The position numbers were made by a program, and so were the translations under genes. A stretch of DNA of 64,000 nt from Bremia lactucae (lineage: Eukaryota > Oomycota > Peronosporomycetes > Peronosporales > Peronosporaceae). The first letter of the stretch is position 1. Each line of letters opens with the position of its first letter. The notes under the pieces were generated by a model. That model was not told the origin of the DNA, made no database searches, and saw only the letters and a program-made list of their open reading frames with translations. This document shows, one piece after another, positions 41,891 to 52,983 of the stretch. The stretch covers positions 599,234-663,233 of the forward strand of contig NC_090626.1 of NCBI RefSeq assembly GCF_004359215.1, written 5' to 3'.

Positions 41891-43580
41891 ACGCTTTATC
41901 GCGCAGACAAGACTTCGAGGTAAGACACCAGAAAAGTGTCGAGTGCTAAAGCACAATCTGAGCCTTTAACGTTGCCAGACATTAAGACCCACCTCGTCAC
42001 GAGCTCATTAGCCTCTAAAATACAAGAGAGCTACAGTCAGGAAGAACGTTGTCTTCTGCTGTTGAATAACTTCGGTGGACGAAAGGTAACCCCTCCATCG
42101 CACCTGAAACCTAAGCTAAATCGCCTTAGCTCCAGCGATGGCCTGTTATGACATCAGCTGTCACCTTGTGATCCCTTGAAAATCGCTGCACCTCACGCCA
42201 CAGATCTCAAGCTGGAGATCCTTCACGAGCTCCATGATGCACCATCTAATAGGCATCTGGCAGTGAAAAGACATTCTTAAAAGTGTCAGAGGAATTTTGG
42301 TGGCCACACCTATATCGATGGGTGGCCAACTATATTTGCTATTGCGAAAAGTGTCAGCACGTTAAGTCTGCACCGTTGAGCAGTCGCCTTCGAAGCTGCT
42401 CCCGATTTAAATGTATTGTTTGAAGTCAGTCAGTCTGGACTTTTGGATCTCCACTTTCAAATAGATAAATTTTCATGTTTGGAATGCCGCCCGATCACAA
42501 GGGTCGGATGCGGCTCATCGTCTTTGGAGACAGACTGAGCAAAATCATGCATGTAGTACCATGTAAAATATCGATCACAGGCAAGGAGGTAGGTCTCTTG
42601 TTCTGGATCATGTATACGTACTACATGGGATGCCCAAGTCCATAGTATCGGACCGGGATCCACGTTTTACGTCTGGTTTTGGCGTCATGGGTTTGAGCTG
42701 CTAGGTAGCAAGATCTACATGTTAACCGCAGATCATGCTCATATCGATGGCCAAACAGAACGTGCCAATCGGTTCGTGGCGGATGTAGTGCGCAGGGTAG
42801 CGACTCCCAAAGAGTGAAGCAAACAATTGCCCTTGATGAAGTTCGCTATAGATAACAGTGTCCACGCCAGTACGGGTGGAATTCCGCTTTATATAAACAG
42901 ACTGCGCCATCCCCCGACGCTAGTGTCGTTTGCGCGTAGCCCGAGTCTTAGTGGGGGGGGGCTTCCACTACGCTCGGTGCGAAAATGAACTTGTCCCTTT
43001 TCGCACCGAGCGTAGTGAGAGCCCCTCCCCAAGTTCCGTCAAAATGACGATTACCCGTGAGGGTATCATCTCAAAGACATAAACTTGCCCTAGTAACCCT
43101 GCCGGGTTGGCAGTGGTTTGTATGAAGTCACGACAAGGAATGCAATAACGATGTTTCGTTATTTACAACTACGTCCTATGGCCGACCTCTCGGCGGTGTC
43201 ATAGCCGAATAAGATACAAAAAGCGTGAGCGAAACTCGACGCTTTGTGAATAAGCGATTAGCAATCACACCAAAAGGCCGTGATGCGATGGCAAGCGCAC
43301 ATGATAAACCAAATGAATATGCTGACCGAAATGGTCGCAAAAACAATGAACGCTTTAGAGCGGGAGAAAAGTTACGATTAAGTACGGCTACCCTACCTAA
43401 AAGTGCAATTTCTGCACTACCTGGAGGTGACTTCGAAGTTATTACCGCTTTATATTAGGCCGTTAATGGTGATAGAAGGGGTTGGAGCCCTAAACTGTAG
43501 GCTCACTCTTTTTCGTGTATGAAGACGGACCCCGCATTTACGTGGGTCGCCTGAAACGGTATGTTGATCCAGAAGAGATC
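41891..43580 (+). pseudogene. Family B integrase, disrupted
   Basis: The zinc-binding region is near 42200-42370 (LKLEILHELHDAPSN, CQHVK). The core near 42475-42800 has FGMPPDHKGR, FGDRLSKIMHVVP and a third region in another frame. A fold-back insertion lies at 42949-43025. The C-terminal module is at 43225-43458 (RLAITPKGRDAMASAHDKPN, AGEKLRLSTATLPKSAISAL). A short upstream part duplicates the context seen at 2163-2230. Frameshifts and stops are frequent. Confidence 0.7.
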
Positions 43581-45060
43581 ACACACCCATCCGTTTAAGG
43601 GGACCGATGGTGACGCCGACTGTAAGTCGAGCGTCAATTAGGTGAGGGGGACTGGGAAGGTGTAAAACGTTTAGCCGAATGACTCCTCCCGCCACGATAA
43701 AGACTCGAAGAGCGAGGGAGTAATGTGAGTCCCTCAGAATCGATCTTTCCAAGATGTCAAGCCGAAGTTCTAGGCGCTCATAACCACGACGATCCTTCGC
43801 GCGGGCATCGTGACGATCCGAGGTCAGACGCAAGGCTTGACTCTCAAGATCCCCAATGCGTCCTTCGGCAGCGCTCGACGCCTGTGACTGAACGGACGCG
43901 GGTAAGGCAGCCTCGAGTAGGTGGGCGAGATTGCCACTCTTATCCGGCGCTGCGTGCACGGATAGGTGCGAGCGGGATTTAACGCTTCCTTGTTGTTTGC
44001 CCACCGATCCGTGAGGCAAATGTATCACGTCTTGTCTAATGAAAGGGATATCTAAAGAGTTTTTACTCTTGGGAACCGACTGATACCCTTCGTATTGATT
44101 TGCCCGGCTTTGCGACTGCCTATGAAAAGAAGCACCAGCTGAGGCCTCTTCGCTAGTCCAAAATGAACTAGCAGAAGAAGCGCGGTGAGAAGAAACAAAA
44201 GTACAGTAAACCCATGCTTTCTTTCACACGCAAGCGGGCAGAATTAATACGCTGCGACCGCTGTTTCACCGCATCGCGATGAAATCAGAATGTGGCGCGT
44301 GAATTCCGCCTCGAAATTGGGCAGGCGTTCCATTTGAACGCAACACGACCGGGATCGAAGAAATTCGTCCAAGCGGTTTCCCCTAAGACCTCCATGCATC
44401 ATAGACGCCGTAGTAATTATGTGCGGCTACGATAGCACGCTCTAGGAGCGACGCTCTCGACCTGTTGGCACGAGGCCATTGAGATGGAGGGGGCATATTT
44501 GGTATGCCACTCGTCACATAGCAACGTTCAAAACGACTACCTTGTGATACCGACTGAGCACGTTCACGTCTTTCGGCGGAGCTTTAGGCTCATAATCCTC
44601 CATGTCAGAACCATTATGAATAATGTCTGAGCAATAGACGTTGTGGTTTTACCCAACGTAGAAGCAGCTGCGCCTTTGGGGGCAGTGCTCTCATTCATGG
44701 TTGCTGCGCTAGCCAGCGCAGCGACGAGACAGCATTTAGAAACTTTGTTGTCTTCATGTTAGAAGCAATGAGTGAAGTTTGGATAGGCAATAAAGAGCCA
44801 TCATCGTTCCTCATCAGCTCGCTGTCCTCATCACTAATATGAGGTGATGGCAGCGTTGTCGACTCATTGTAGTCAACAATGAGCGACGGATCTACATCCT
44901 CACTGTCAAAGTGGGATGGATCTTTCAGTCCAGTTAAAGCGACAGCAGCAGAAGCTGTCGGCGTTGTAACTGTTGCACTGAGCGGCGGTGTGTCAACGCG
45001 GCGTGTGCGCTTCGTGCGTAGTTGAGTGGGTCGTTTAACACAGTTCGCTAGCGTGACTGA
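43579..45060 (-). pseudogene. Family B antisense ORF
   Basis: Opposite to B pol, between integrase and the 3' LTR. From right to left: an Ala/Thr-rich start near 45000, the acidic DVDPSL-VDY-ES block near 44870-44900, a degenerate RVKEIMG region near 44210-44240, and a C-terminal frame at 43579-44028 with a coiled coil (EGRIGDLESQALRLTSDRHD, GYERLELRLDILERSILRDS). Frameshifts break it into pieces. The order of parts (acidic N-terminus, middle, coiled coil) matches the family A antisense gene. Confidence 0.6.
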
Positions 45061-45149
45061 GAGATAAAAGCGGCGCGTAAACCAGCTCGCTGTTCCTCGC
45101 CCTTCTTGACGAATTTTAAAATCTAATTTCCTTTTTCAAGGGCGGATGG

Positions 45150-45670
45150 TGTAACGGGCTAAAGTTGCCCTACTTTGTGTACTTAAAAGGATGGTAAATT
45201 CCTTAAGAGAAGTAATTAGACCAAACAGCAGGGTGTGGTTCGCGTTGTGATCCACCCTTGTATACATGATACACTTGGATGCATTCACATTGGAAGATAT
45301 GACGCTAAGTGTCATCCGTGATGACGGCTAGCGTCCTCCGTTACGCGAGGTATCTAAATTATACGCTCGCAATACATATCAGTGTCTATCTACAGAGATG
45401 GCATTTATAATTGGTTAATATATGTTTATATTTAATACGACTAAATGAAAATCAGTTTGAAACTATTTCCTAGTCCGTAAGTGCGCAGGCGGAGTCGGAT
45501 TACCGCTCCTGTGACGTCATATGTAGTAAGATGCTTAATTCGTTGGGTAAGGCTGCTTCGGCGCCCACCAAGTAACTCACTGCACATGAGATAAGACAAT
45601 CAGACCGTTTCCTCGCTATGCTTGGGTGTGTGCTTAAGTAGAGCGTGACCGCAAAGACGTTCTGCCTACA
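45150..45670 (+). repeat. Family B 3' LTR
   Basis: 521 bp, TGTAACGGGC...CTGCCTACA, preceded by a purine-rich tract (CAAGGGCGGATGG). It has a single copy of the 201-bp unit that is doubled in 3791-4531. No 5' LTR for this plus-strand element is visible; its 5' end was lost at 39015. Confidence 0.8.
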
Positions 45671-45679
45671 TTCGTTTAA

Positions 45680-46851
45680 AAGCAATCATCCGCTACAGTA
45701 TCGGACCCAAGAGCTGATTAAGATAGCGCGCGCTTCTCGTAACAAAAATTGAGAACGTTGCGAACATCGCGCGCTAACGAAACGCAATAGACAAACCTAC
45801 GTAAGTTTTCAGCTGACACATAGTGGGGCTATTTGTTAAAAGATAACTCATGTGAGAATTTTCTCCTGGTTTGATACTCACTAAGTAAGCTCCCTATCGC
45901 TAGAAGCAATTAAATTTTCCGGCCTTGGCTAGAAATTACTCGCCAATTGTAGGTCTTGCGATGTATCCATATTGAGGCTATATTGAATTCTCAGGTAATC
46001 GAGACTGATTGCAGGGTATTAAAAAAACACTTACAGTATTAGATGGGACAGCCTTCTAATTATCATAAGCTTTCGATATCCTACCTAAGACATCGAATGG
46101 GTTTTTACCCGCGTCGGCAGTTGTAACACATTTGCCTTTATTCTGCTGTCATAAACGCAATCTGTTTTCTAAAAAACGAGGCATTTCTTTCGATTTCGTG
46201 GCATCAGTAATCACAAAAGTTGAAACTTATTAAGAAATTCAGCAAACGAAGTTACCTTTACTAGCTACATGTATGTTCTTAGGCACTATACACTCTATAA
46301 ATTGCTTGTACAAGCGCCATTCGTTGCGGGTATATTACGATTGCTTATGTATTTTATCAAGCGTTACGCCTACTAGTCGACGCAATCTGGATTCAGCCAT
46401 GGCGGCTTTGGAGAGTAAAGCAAATGTTATAAGTAATTGTGCGCGCATTTTTATGGCATAATCCTCATGTGTGTGTAATATTGAGAAGTCAAAAGCTGCC
46501 GATTACTGGACTCCAGCATGCTTGCTGCGAAAAGTATGTTCGACGACGTTAAATTGTTCTTTCTAACTACACGATTCCATATGGGCAGCTGTCACTATGT
46601 CTATACAACTGTCTAGCAGCTTGCAAGGCACTAAAATGGTCGCTACAAACCTAGATCCACTTGCAACAATGAACTGTACTAGTCAGTAAGCACATGAGTT
46701 CGCGTTGAAAAGTAGACAGCGACTTCTAAGTGTCAAAAAAATTGACTTGAATTGCTTAAAGTTGAACTCATTTGTGCTACTGTGGTTACCTTGCTGCATC
46801 CTTACGCTCTAGTCCAAAATCTTAACTTTTAGAAGTCGCCAAGAGCACGTC
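45680..46851. repeat. Left arm of a large diverged inverted repeat
   Basis: Read in reverse complement, this matches 51822-53515 in order with many differences (roughly 80% by eye). Anchors: GGTAACCACAGTA at the inner end, the CTTGCAAGGCACTAAAA region, ACTCTATA/GTGTATAGTGCCTAAGAAC, CATCAGTAATCAC, AAAGCAATCAT at the outer end. It is not LTR sequence. It ends where the A4 LTR begins. Confidence 0.75.
46090..46610 (+). pseudogene. Unknown decayed gene in the inverted-repeat arm
   Basis: Two stretches keep similar protein reading in both arms. The first includes SAVVTHLPLFCCHKRNLFSK then KRGISFDFVAS (46110-46205). The second includes RHSLRVYYDCLCILSSVTPT then SRRNLDSAMAALES (46315-46420). Stops lie between them and in the following part (46500-46600). 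The pattern suggests an old protein gene present in both arms. I do not recognise it; a DNA-transposon gene is one possibility. Confidence 0.35.
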
Positions 46852-47264
46852 TGTAACGGGGCACTACTGACTTGAACTGCTTTAGTAAAGTCCACTTCGC
46901 ACTGCCTCAGTGCGAGTAGTGCTCACGTCACTTCATGTACTCTAGTACGTGCAGAGGAAGACTCTCTTTAAAACACTTGCTTCAAAGAGGGTAAATTAAA
47001 AACTGTTTTTAATAAGCTTTGATTTTTCTGCTTCTATCTGTTTAATACTAACTTAATTATAAACTGATACAAAACATGTAATAAAGCCCGTTCAGCGCTG
47101 ACTGGACCGCGAAGAAAGTAGATTTAATGGTAAATATCTACCAATGGATAAGCTTTTAGAATATTACCATGTAAAGCCCTATTCTCCAAATATTATCAAC
47201 TTTTAGATAAAATATTAATTTACAACCTTTGCGTTTATTCCATGTAACGATACACTCCGTTACA
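46852..47264 (-). repeat. A4 3' LTR
   Basis: 413 bp, TGTAACGGGGC...CTCCGTTACA in plus-strand reading, oriented like the A3 LTRs. Confidence 0.88.
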
Positions 47265-47363
47265 TTGCTCCCCCAATTAAGCGACAATCACTCCGACTGT
47301 CAGTGGATAGAGTGGTCACTACAAGACCACTTGATTAAAAACGATGTTGATTGGTCAGAACTA

Positions 47364-47377
47364 TCATTTTTAATTCT
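47364..47377 (+). promoter_or_regulatory. Inr-like motif of the family A antisense gene (A4)
   Basis: TCATTTTTAATTCT starts exactly 19 nt before the ATG at 47383, the same spacing as in A3. Confidence 0.5.
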
Positions 47378-47382
47378 ATCGA

Positions 47383-48912
47383 ATGGTTAACAAGTCCATG
47401 CGGTATGCGAATAGTGCGGCGCCTTCGGCTGCGGTTCATGCAGCCGCAAACGACGCATTATTGTCTCTTGCGGCAGACGTTGCGTCTGCCGTAGTATCAT
47501 CTTCTCCCGCAACTCTAAATGTTGTGGGTGCACGTGGTGAGCCACCACGTGAATGCAAATCCTCTTTGAAGGTCAACTATAAGTGCGAGTCGGACGAAAT
47601 GGCCGACTCGGGGAGAACAGAACAGTCACCTGATCGTCGTCAGGCAGCTGGCTATGAGTCTTCGAATGAGGGGGCTCAATCGAGTAGACGTGCTAATAGC
47701 ATTCGCTATAGCATTTTCAGTCCAGACGATGAGGATGATTCTTCATCGCCAGCACCGTCTCCCGTGCCGTCACCCACACATATTTATGTGCGTGGTGATG
47801 ACGATGGCGGAAGCCATCGTAATAAAAGCTCTTGTGGTACTCCTGAAACAGTGGGTACCAATCAGGGGATCGTAGACACTAAAATGTATTGTCTTGCCCC
47901 TAAGACGAAGCCGTGGCTTTTCCCGAACGATTAATCAATAGCTTGGCTGGAGGGACTACTACTCACAATAAATATCCCTTATTTATTGCGACAAAGCTAC
48001 ATGGCCTTGATCCCAGCGCGAAAGACCTTCGTGCTGAAGAAGCTTTTTATCTCGATACTTTTTAAGCATCGATGGTAGAGTGGTGGCACAACAAGCGAGA
48101 TAAAGCCTCGCTTATAAAAGCCTGGGGCGCGTTCGTTCGCAATGTCGAAGACATTGGACGCGAAACCTGGCTTCAAGACTGAACGTGATTCGCGTTAGGT
48201 TTGAGAACGAACTCCAACCGGTGAAAGGTATAAAGTGCATCGGTTGTCACGTGAGGCAGGACTTCCATGCCTCACGTAGGGTGGTCCCTGTCCGTGTTGT
48301 GTTGACAACACGAAACAACGAAACAGGGATTTCTATTGAGATGCGCGATGCAATTGACGTTTTGCAATCGAGTTACATGCGATAGGGACGCGTGCTTTTC
48401 GATGGACCTTCAGCTCCATCGGATGGGTCTCGTCATACTGATGGACGAGGCCCTCAACGTCAACCATTAGCTGGGGACCAGGCTCCCAGCTGTCATGTTT
48501 AGGTGGATAATCGCGCCAGCGAATAAGATAACTTGTTCGCTGCCCCTTTACATAACGGTGGTTTTGAATACGTTCCACAAAAAAACGTTGACCACCGTGG
48601 GAATCCACCAAAGGTTGTGGCGGAGGAGAGAAAATTTGTTCCGACCCATGTGTTGGATCTAGAGTCAATATCGACAAACTCGATCACTTCCTCCATGATT
48701 TGGAGAAGGGACTTAATCACGAGCGCGGTAAGCGTCGCTCGTTAGAGCAGACGGTGCACGCTCGCCATATCGAACAGTTGGAATTTTGTTCGAAGAGTGC
48801 GTACTCCATGTTGGTGTACGAACAGAACTATCACGCTCTTCGTGATGAGCTGTCTTCCGCTCATCGCTGTTTCGAGGATCTTCGGACCCGACATGAGAAT
48901 CTCCAGATTTAA
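47383..48912 (+). pseudogene. Family A antisense ORF (A4)
   Basis: Second near full-length copy. The first 183 residues are open (to 47934): MVNKSMRYANSAAPSAAVHA, the YKCESDEMADSG block, an acidic DDEDDSSSPAPSPVPSPT stretch, and MYCLAPKTKPWLFP. One base is lost at about 47930, after which the reading continues with ERLINSLAGG and HNKYPLFIATKLHGL. Later parts are MRDAIDVLQSSYMR (48338-48385) and the C-terminal coiled coil at 48700-48912 (EKGLNHERGKRRSLEQTVHA, YEQNYHALRDELSSAHRCFE). It differs from A3 at many sites yet keeps the protein pattern, which suggests past selection. Function unknown. Confidence 0.65.
48333..48677 (-). pseudogene. A4 chromodomain
   Basis: The minus-strand frame reads GQRFFVERIQNHRYVKGQRT, SYLIRWRDYPPKHDSWEPGP and LVHQYDETHPM, a chromodomain of the family A type with the aromatic W and Y positions kept. 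It is fully overprinted by the antisense ORF on the plus strand. Confidence 0.7.
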
Positions 48913-48961
48913 CATGATAATCTGGTTCGTAAACACAAGAATCTTTTAAGGATTCTCGAAA

Positions 48962-49143
48962 ATGGTAGTTAACTACTACCCAACTTCATTGGGCCTTTCT
49001 GTGTACTGCATCGCAGAGGCACTGCGTACACAATATAATTGCCATGTAGGATGCGAACGCATCCTACGTCTTACGTTGGTCGGCTCCGCCCGTACCATCA
49101 GTACACGGTCTCGTCCGAGGACGGATCTGATCACTACACCCTT
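48962..49143 (+). pseudogene. Inverted segment of A4 integrase C-terminus
   Basis: This stretch reads as integrase C-terminus on the plus strand (NFIGPFCVLHRRGTAYT-like, MRTHPTSYVGRL), while sequence on both sides belongs to a minus-strand element. It corresponds to 12274-12450 of A1. Its left border lies in a small inverted repeat (GGTAGTTAACTACTACC). Confidence 0.65.
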
Positions 49144-50017
49144 AGGTAAGTTTACCGTAGAAAGTAGTACTAGGTCATTAATTCAAAATGGATGAACATA
49201 TGCTCTTCCATGTTTGTCTGCGTTCCGTTTCTGCCGGTCCACTGCGTTAGCAATGGAATCCTGTACGAAACGGATTGCTGATTCTCAAGCCAGCAGAAAT
49301 TCTTTTACTGACTCATTTGTTTTATCTTTTTCAGTACGCTTTGTGCGCACTGCGATGACATTTTTTCATCTTCGATGTCGATTGCTTCGACATCGACATC
49401 ATTCTCTTCCATGGTAACTTCGACACGTGATGAGTATGAGTCAGAAATGGGTTGGCTCGTGCGAGCCCTCCCTTAAACTAGAGGATCCCTTCTTATTGGG
49501 TGGGTATGCATGAATGGGAGCGTAAGCCATTCACGAAGAACAGTGCATGCGTTGAAGACGTATGCACCGAATTATTGATGGCGAATTCGACCATCGGTAA
49601 AAATTCGCTCCAATTCGAATACGGACGTAACTTCGAAGTATCTCTTCGAGGACGCGACGTTCGCATTCCTTCTGAACATCTGTCTCCGGATGATCAGATG
49701 TCGACATAGTTAGCCGTGTTCTGAGAGATCGGAACACGGATTATCATACTCCGCCGTAAACCGTGGATCTCTATCCAAGACCAGTTCACGGGGTAAACCG
49801 TGGAATTTGAATACCGTGTCGATAACACGGGCACAGCCCGGATCGTGATTGACTCTGGTACTGCAGCAAAATGTACCATCTTGCTGAATCTGTCTACAAA
49901 ATAGGGATTCCATTGATTTTGTGATCATCTTCGGAAATTCGAAGACAAAGTCCATCCGGACTGTCAACATTCTGCTGGAAGTGGTAGAGGTTGGAGAGGT
50001 GCACATAATGAAGGGCT
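49144..50017 (-). pseudogene. A4 integrase core, disrupted
   Basis: Minus-strand frames keep RMDFVFEFPKMITKSMES, the LVLDRDPRFTAEYDNP region with its Asp, TMSTSDHPETDVQKECE with Glu (50006-49531), and the charged stretch before the C-terminal module (49420-49200). FVDRFSKM is lost by a frame change. The element ends at about 50017. Confidence 0.65.
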
Positions 50018-50460
50018 AGGCTTCACCTATTTTTTTATGATTTTATTAACTGTTTTGCTTAAAAAAGCATGCATACGTGCACCAGAAACACGTTCAAAAA
50101 ATTCCATTGATCTTTCACATTCTTCAACTGGGTGAGAAGGTATGATAAAGAATTCTAAGACTTTAAGTACCATTGCTGTTAAAAACCGAGCGAAATTCGA
50201 CAGCTCCAGCATAGGAAATTAAAAAGAGACATTAGTATTATAAATGAACTTCATAAGCATGAGATAGAATAATATATGAACATGTTAATGTATTGCATGT
50301 GAGCTAGACAAAGAAGCGTGGCAGAATCGAAAGATTCTAAGTGCCATTGCTATTAAAAGTTGAGCCAAATTAGACAACTTTATTATAGAAAATTAATATT
50401 GAGGTATTAGTATTATAAATAAAATACATAAGCATGAGGTAGAATATTACATGTAAATGT
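50018..50460. other. AT-rich spacer with tandem repeat
   Basis: No gene. It contains about two copies of a 175-bp unit (see 50150-50520) and forms the junction between truncated A4 and truncated C. Confidence 0.55.
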
Positions 50461-50520
50461 TATTGTATAGTATATGAGCTCGGCAAAGAAGTTTGGCATA
50501 TTCGAGAAATTCTAACCCCT
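50150..50520. repeat. Tandem repeat, unit about 175 bp, about 2.1 copies
   Basis: Anchors recur at the same offset: CATTGCTGTTAAAA at 50171 and CATTGCTATTAAAA at 50345; GAGCTAGACAAAG at 50301 and GAGCTCGGCAAAG at 50476. The units differ at many sites. A third unit starts but is replaced by C sequence after about 50520. Confidence 0.75.
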
Positions 50521-51200
50521 AATATTCCAAACATAACGAAAGCGGCGGGCTCGATAAGCCCAGCTCTTAAACGGAGCGTTCTTTTCGCTTTTGATTCTAT
50601 TAGAGACAAAACGGTCGGAATTTTTCTTATTGAGGTCACCGAGCCCCACGAGCCTGCACGGAAACACGTCAGATACTGACTTCGGGTCATTCATTACCTT
50701 TGACACAAGGTATTGCTTATGAAGAGCGTCGCGAGAAGCGAGCCCTCCCGCGTGCTCACCGTGGGACCGGTGATCCAGATGGCTAAGCTGTGACCCGTGG
50801 TTTTTTTGAGACCCTATTCCACACTGAGTGATATAGCTTTCGCTATCTCTGCAGCTCGACGACGAGCTTGTTCATCTATGAGGATTGCCAGCTCTTGCTT
50901 TCATCGAGCGAAAAAGTGGTAATGTTGGACTCAGGGTCCTGTTTTCTGCGCAATGCAGTTAAGTTATCGACGGCAACCGCGTTCTGGGATCGAATTCGGA
51001 GCCCGCTGACGTAAATCCTCGTGAGGAGGCTTGTAAGAGCGACGCTATTTTCCTCATCCTCCGATGGAGTGTGACTTTCATTTTCCACCATTCCCTCATC
51101 GTCGAGGAGAATGCTAAGAGTATGTGGCCCACGCTTAGTTGTCCTGAGACAAAAGAATGCAAATCACACACACACAAAACACTTAGCTGTTAATCTTCCA
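50460..51200 (-). pseudogene. Family C antisense ORF next to its 3' LTR
   Basis: Minus-strand frames lie between the truncated end and the C LTR at 51262. Near the LTR is an acidic start (MVENESHTPSEDEENSVALT, 51091 leftwards) with basic and Leu-containing parts. Near the truncated end is MTRSQYLTCFRAGSWG (50690), the counterpart of 13180-13371. Since pol of this C copy would run on the plus strand, the ORF is antisense, as in families A and B. Confidence 0.5.
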
Positions 51201-51261
51201 GCCTCAAAGAGGAAAGCAAGGGAATGTTGTCACTTGGTGTCAACAGTCTGATGGGGGAGGG

Positions 51262-51727
51262 TGTAATGGGGCACACATCGGCTGGATAACCACTGTTGTG
51301 GTACATTTACTTTATGAGTAAAATACTCTTTGGTTCTATTTAAAATTAAACAATTTATGAGTAGAATATGTGACAGCCGCCAGAAATAAATTTGGCGCCG
51401 AAATCTATTTAAATTAGCCAGGGTAAGGGTTTTAAATTTAAATAATTGAATAAAGGTCCGTTCCCTATTGATCTTGAAGCGTCATGTGCCTTCCTAAGTC
51501 TTGCGCATTGATCTGTGAGAGACAAAAGCTTTTCTAAGGCACATACTCTCGGGCACTACTGGCCACTTGGTTCTACGAATAGCTGAAGCCCTTGAATTAA
51601 GAATTATTAAGCTTTAATAGCTTGTACGACTTTATAAGTTGTTAAGCCGATTAGTTCCATAGAACTAAGAGACTCGATGAGTCGATAAGTCTTCCTCTGA
51701 CTTAAGGAGCAAGGTAGCTCCGCTACA
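51262..51727 (+). repeat. Family C 3' LTR
   Basis: 466 bp, TGTAATGGGGC...CTCCGCTACA, the opposite orientation to 1678-2162 and clearly diverged from it. The purine tract ATGGGGGAGGG immediately before it marks it as a 3' LTR. Confidence 0.82.
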
Positions 51728-52161
51728 ACTGCAATGTAGAGTAAAAACTCTAAAATTGGAGAACAAATTAAAGAAGGGATTTGACGAAACTGTAGCACCA
51801 TAACGTGCTACAGCTTTTGGATGACCTGCTCTTTGCGACTTTTACGAGTTAAGATTTTAGACTATAGCGTAATGATACGACAAGGTAACCACAGTACCAC
51901 AGCTGAGTTTAATTGTAGCACAGCTGAGTTTAGTTTTAAGGAGGTTAAGCCAATTTTTCGACACTTTATTTTATCCTTATTTTTATAAGAAAAATAAAAA
52001 TAAAATAATATATATATTTTTATACATATATATTTTTTTACGTGCACATTTGTGCTTACTGATTATTACGGCTCATTGTTTCAAGTGGATCTAGGTTTGC
52101 AGCGGCCGTTTTAAGTGCCTTGCAAGCTGCTAGATAGCTGTTTAGACATAGTGACAGCGGA

Positions 52162-52446
52162 TCATTTGGAATCGTGTAGCCAGAAAGAACAATTTAATTC
52201 TTTGTCGAACATACTTTTCACACCAAGCACACTATTTTTAAGTAATTGGTAGCTTTTGTCTTCATATATTACATGTACAGTAGGAGTATGCCATATTAGT
52301 GCGACCTTGTTGCGCAATATTACAATTAATATTTTGCTATGCTCTCCAGTGCCGCTAAGGCTAAATCCAGGTTGCGCCGACTTGTAGGCGTAACACTTAA
52401 AATACACAAGGAACCGTAATCTACCTGCGATGAATGGCGCTCGCAC
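52162..52446 (-). pseudogene. Unknown decayed gene in right inverted-repeat arm
   Basis: A minus-strand frame of 94 residues ends in KSMFDKELNCSFWLHDSK; the left arm retains LNCSF at the matching place. In another frame RHSSQVDYGSLCILSVTPTS matches the left-arm reading, so the two arms have different frameshifts. The intact ancestral protein is not recognised. Confidence 0.35.
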
Positions 52447-52546
52447 AATTAATCAAAGAGTGTATAGTGCCTAAGAACATACGTGTAGCTAGTTGAGGTA
52501 ATTGGTTTGCTGAATTTTTAAAACAAGTTTAAACTTATGTGGTTAC

Positions 52547-52983
52547 TGTAACGAAGCACTGCCGACTTGTACTACTTCAGTACATGTCCACTTCGCACTG
52601 CCTCAGTGCAAGTGGTGCCTCACGTTCACTTCACCTACACTAGTACGTGCAGAGGAAGACTCTCTTTAAAACACTTGCCTTAAAGAGGTTTAATTAAAAA
52701 CTGTATTAATATAATTAAGTTCTTCTTGTTTATCTACTTTATACTAACCTTATTATAAACTAATATGAAACATGTACTAAAAGTCTTATCTGTCTTTCTT
52801 TTTGCGCGCGTCCAGCGCTGACTGGACCGCGAAGAAAGTAAATATAATGGTCTATATCAATGGATAAGCTTTTAGAATATTGCCATGTAAAGTAGTATTC
52901 TCCAAATATTATCTACCTTTTAGATAATTTATTAATTAACAACCTTTAATTGTTAATTTCATGTAGCGATACAACCCGTTACA
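52547..52983 (-). repeat. Solo family A LTR with GTTAC target duplication
   Basis: 437 bp, TGTAACGAAGC...CCCGTTACA in plus-strand reading, with no internal sequence on either side. GTTAC occurs at 52542-52546 and again at 52984-52988. The left inverted-repeat arm has the uninterrupted site (GATTACTGATGCC on its reverse complement). This is the product of LTR-LTR recombination of a former A element. Confidence 0.92.

Larger units (their letters stand above)
46852..50017 (-). mobile_element. Family A element A4, 5' truncated
   Basis: Minus-strand element with 3' LTR (46852-47264), a polypurine tract just inside it (TTAATTGGGGGAGCAA on the minus strand), antisense gene on the plus strand, chromodomain, integrase C-terminus and integrase core. 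It stops at about 50017 within integrase; RT, protease, gag and the 5' LTR are missing. A segment at 48962-49143 is inverted relative to the rest. Confidence 0.8.
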
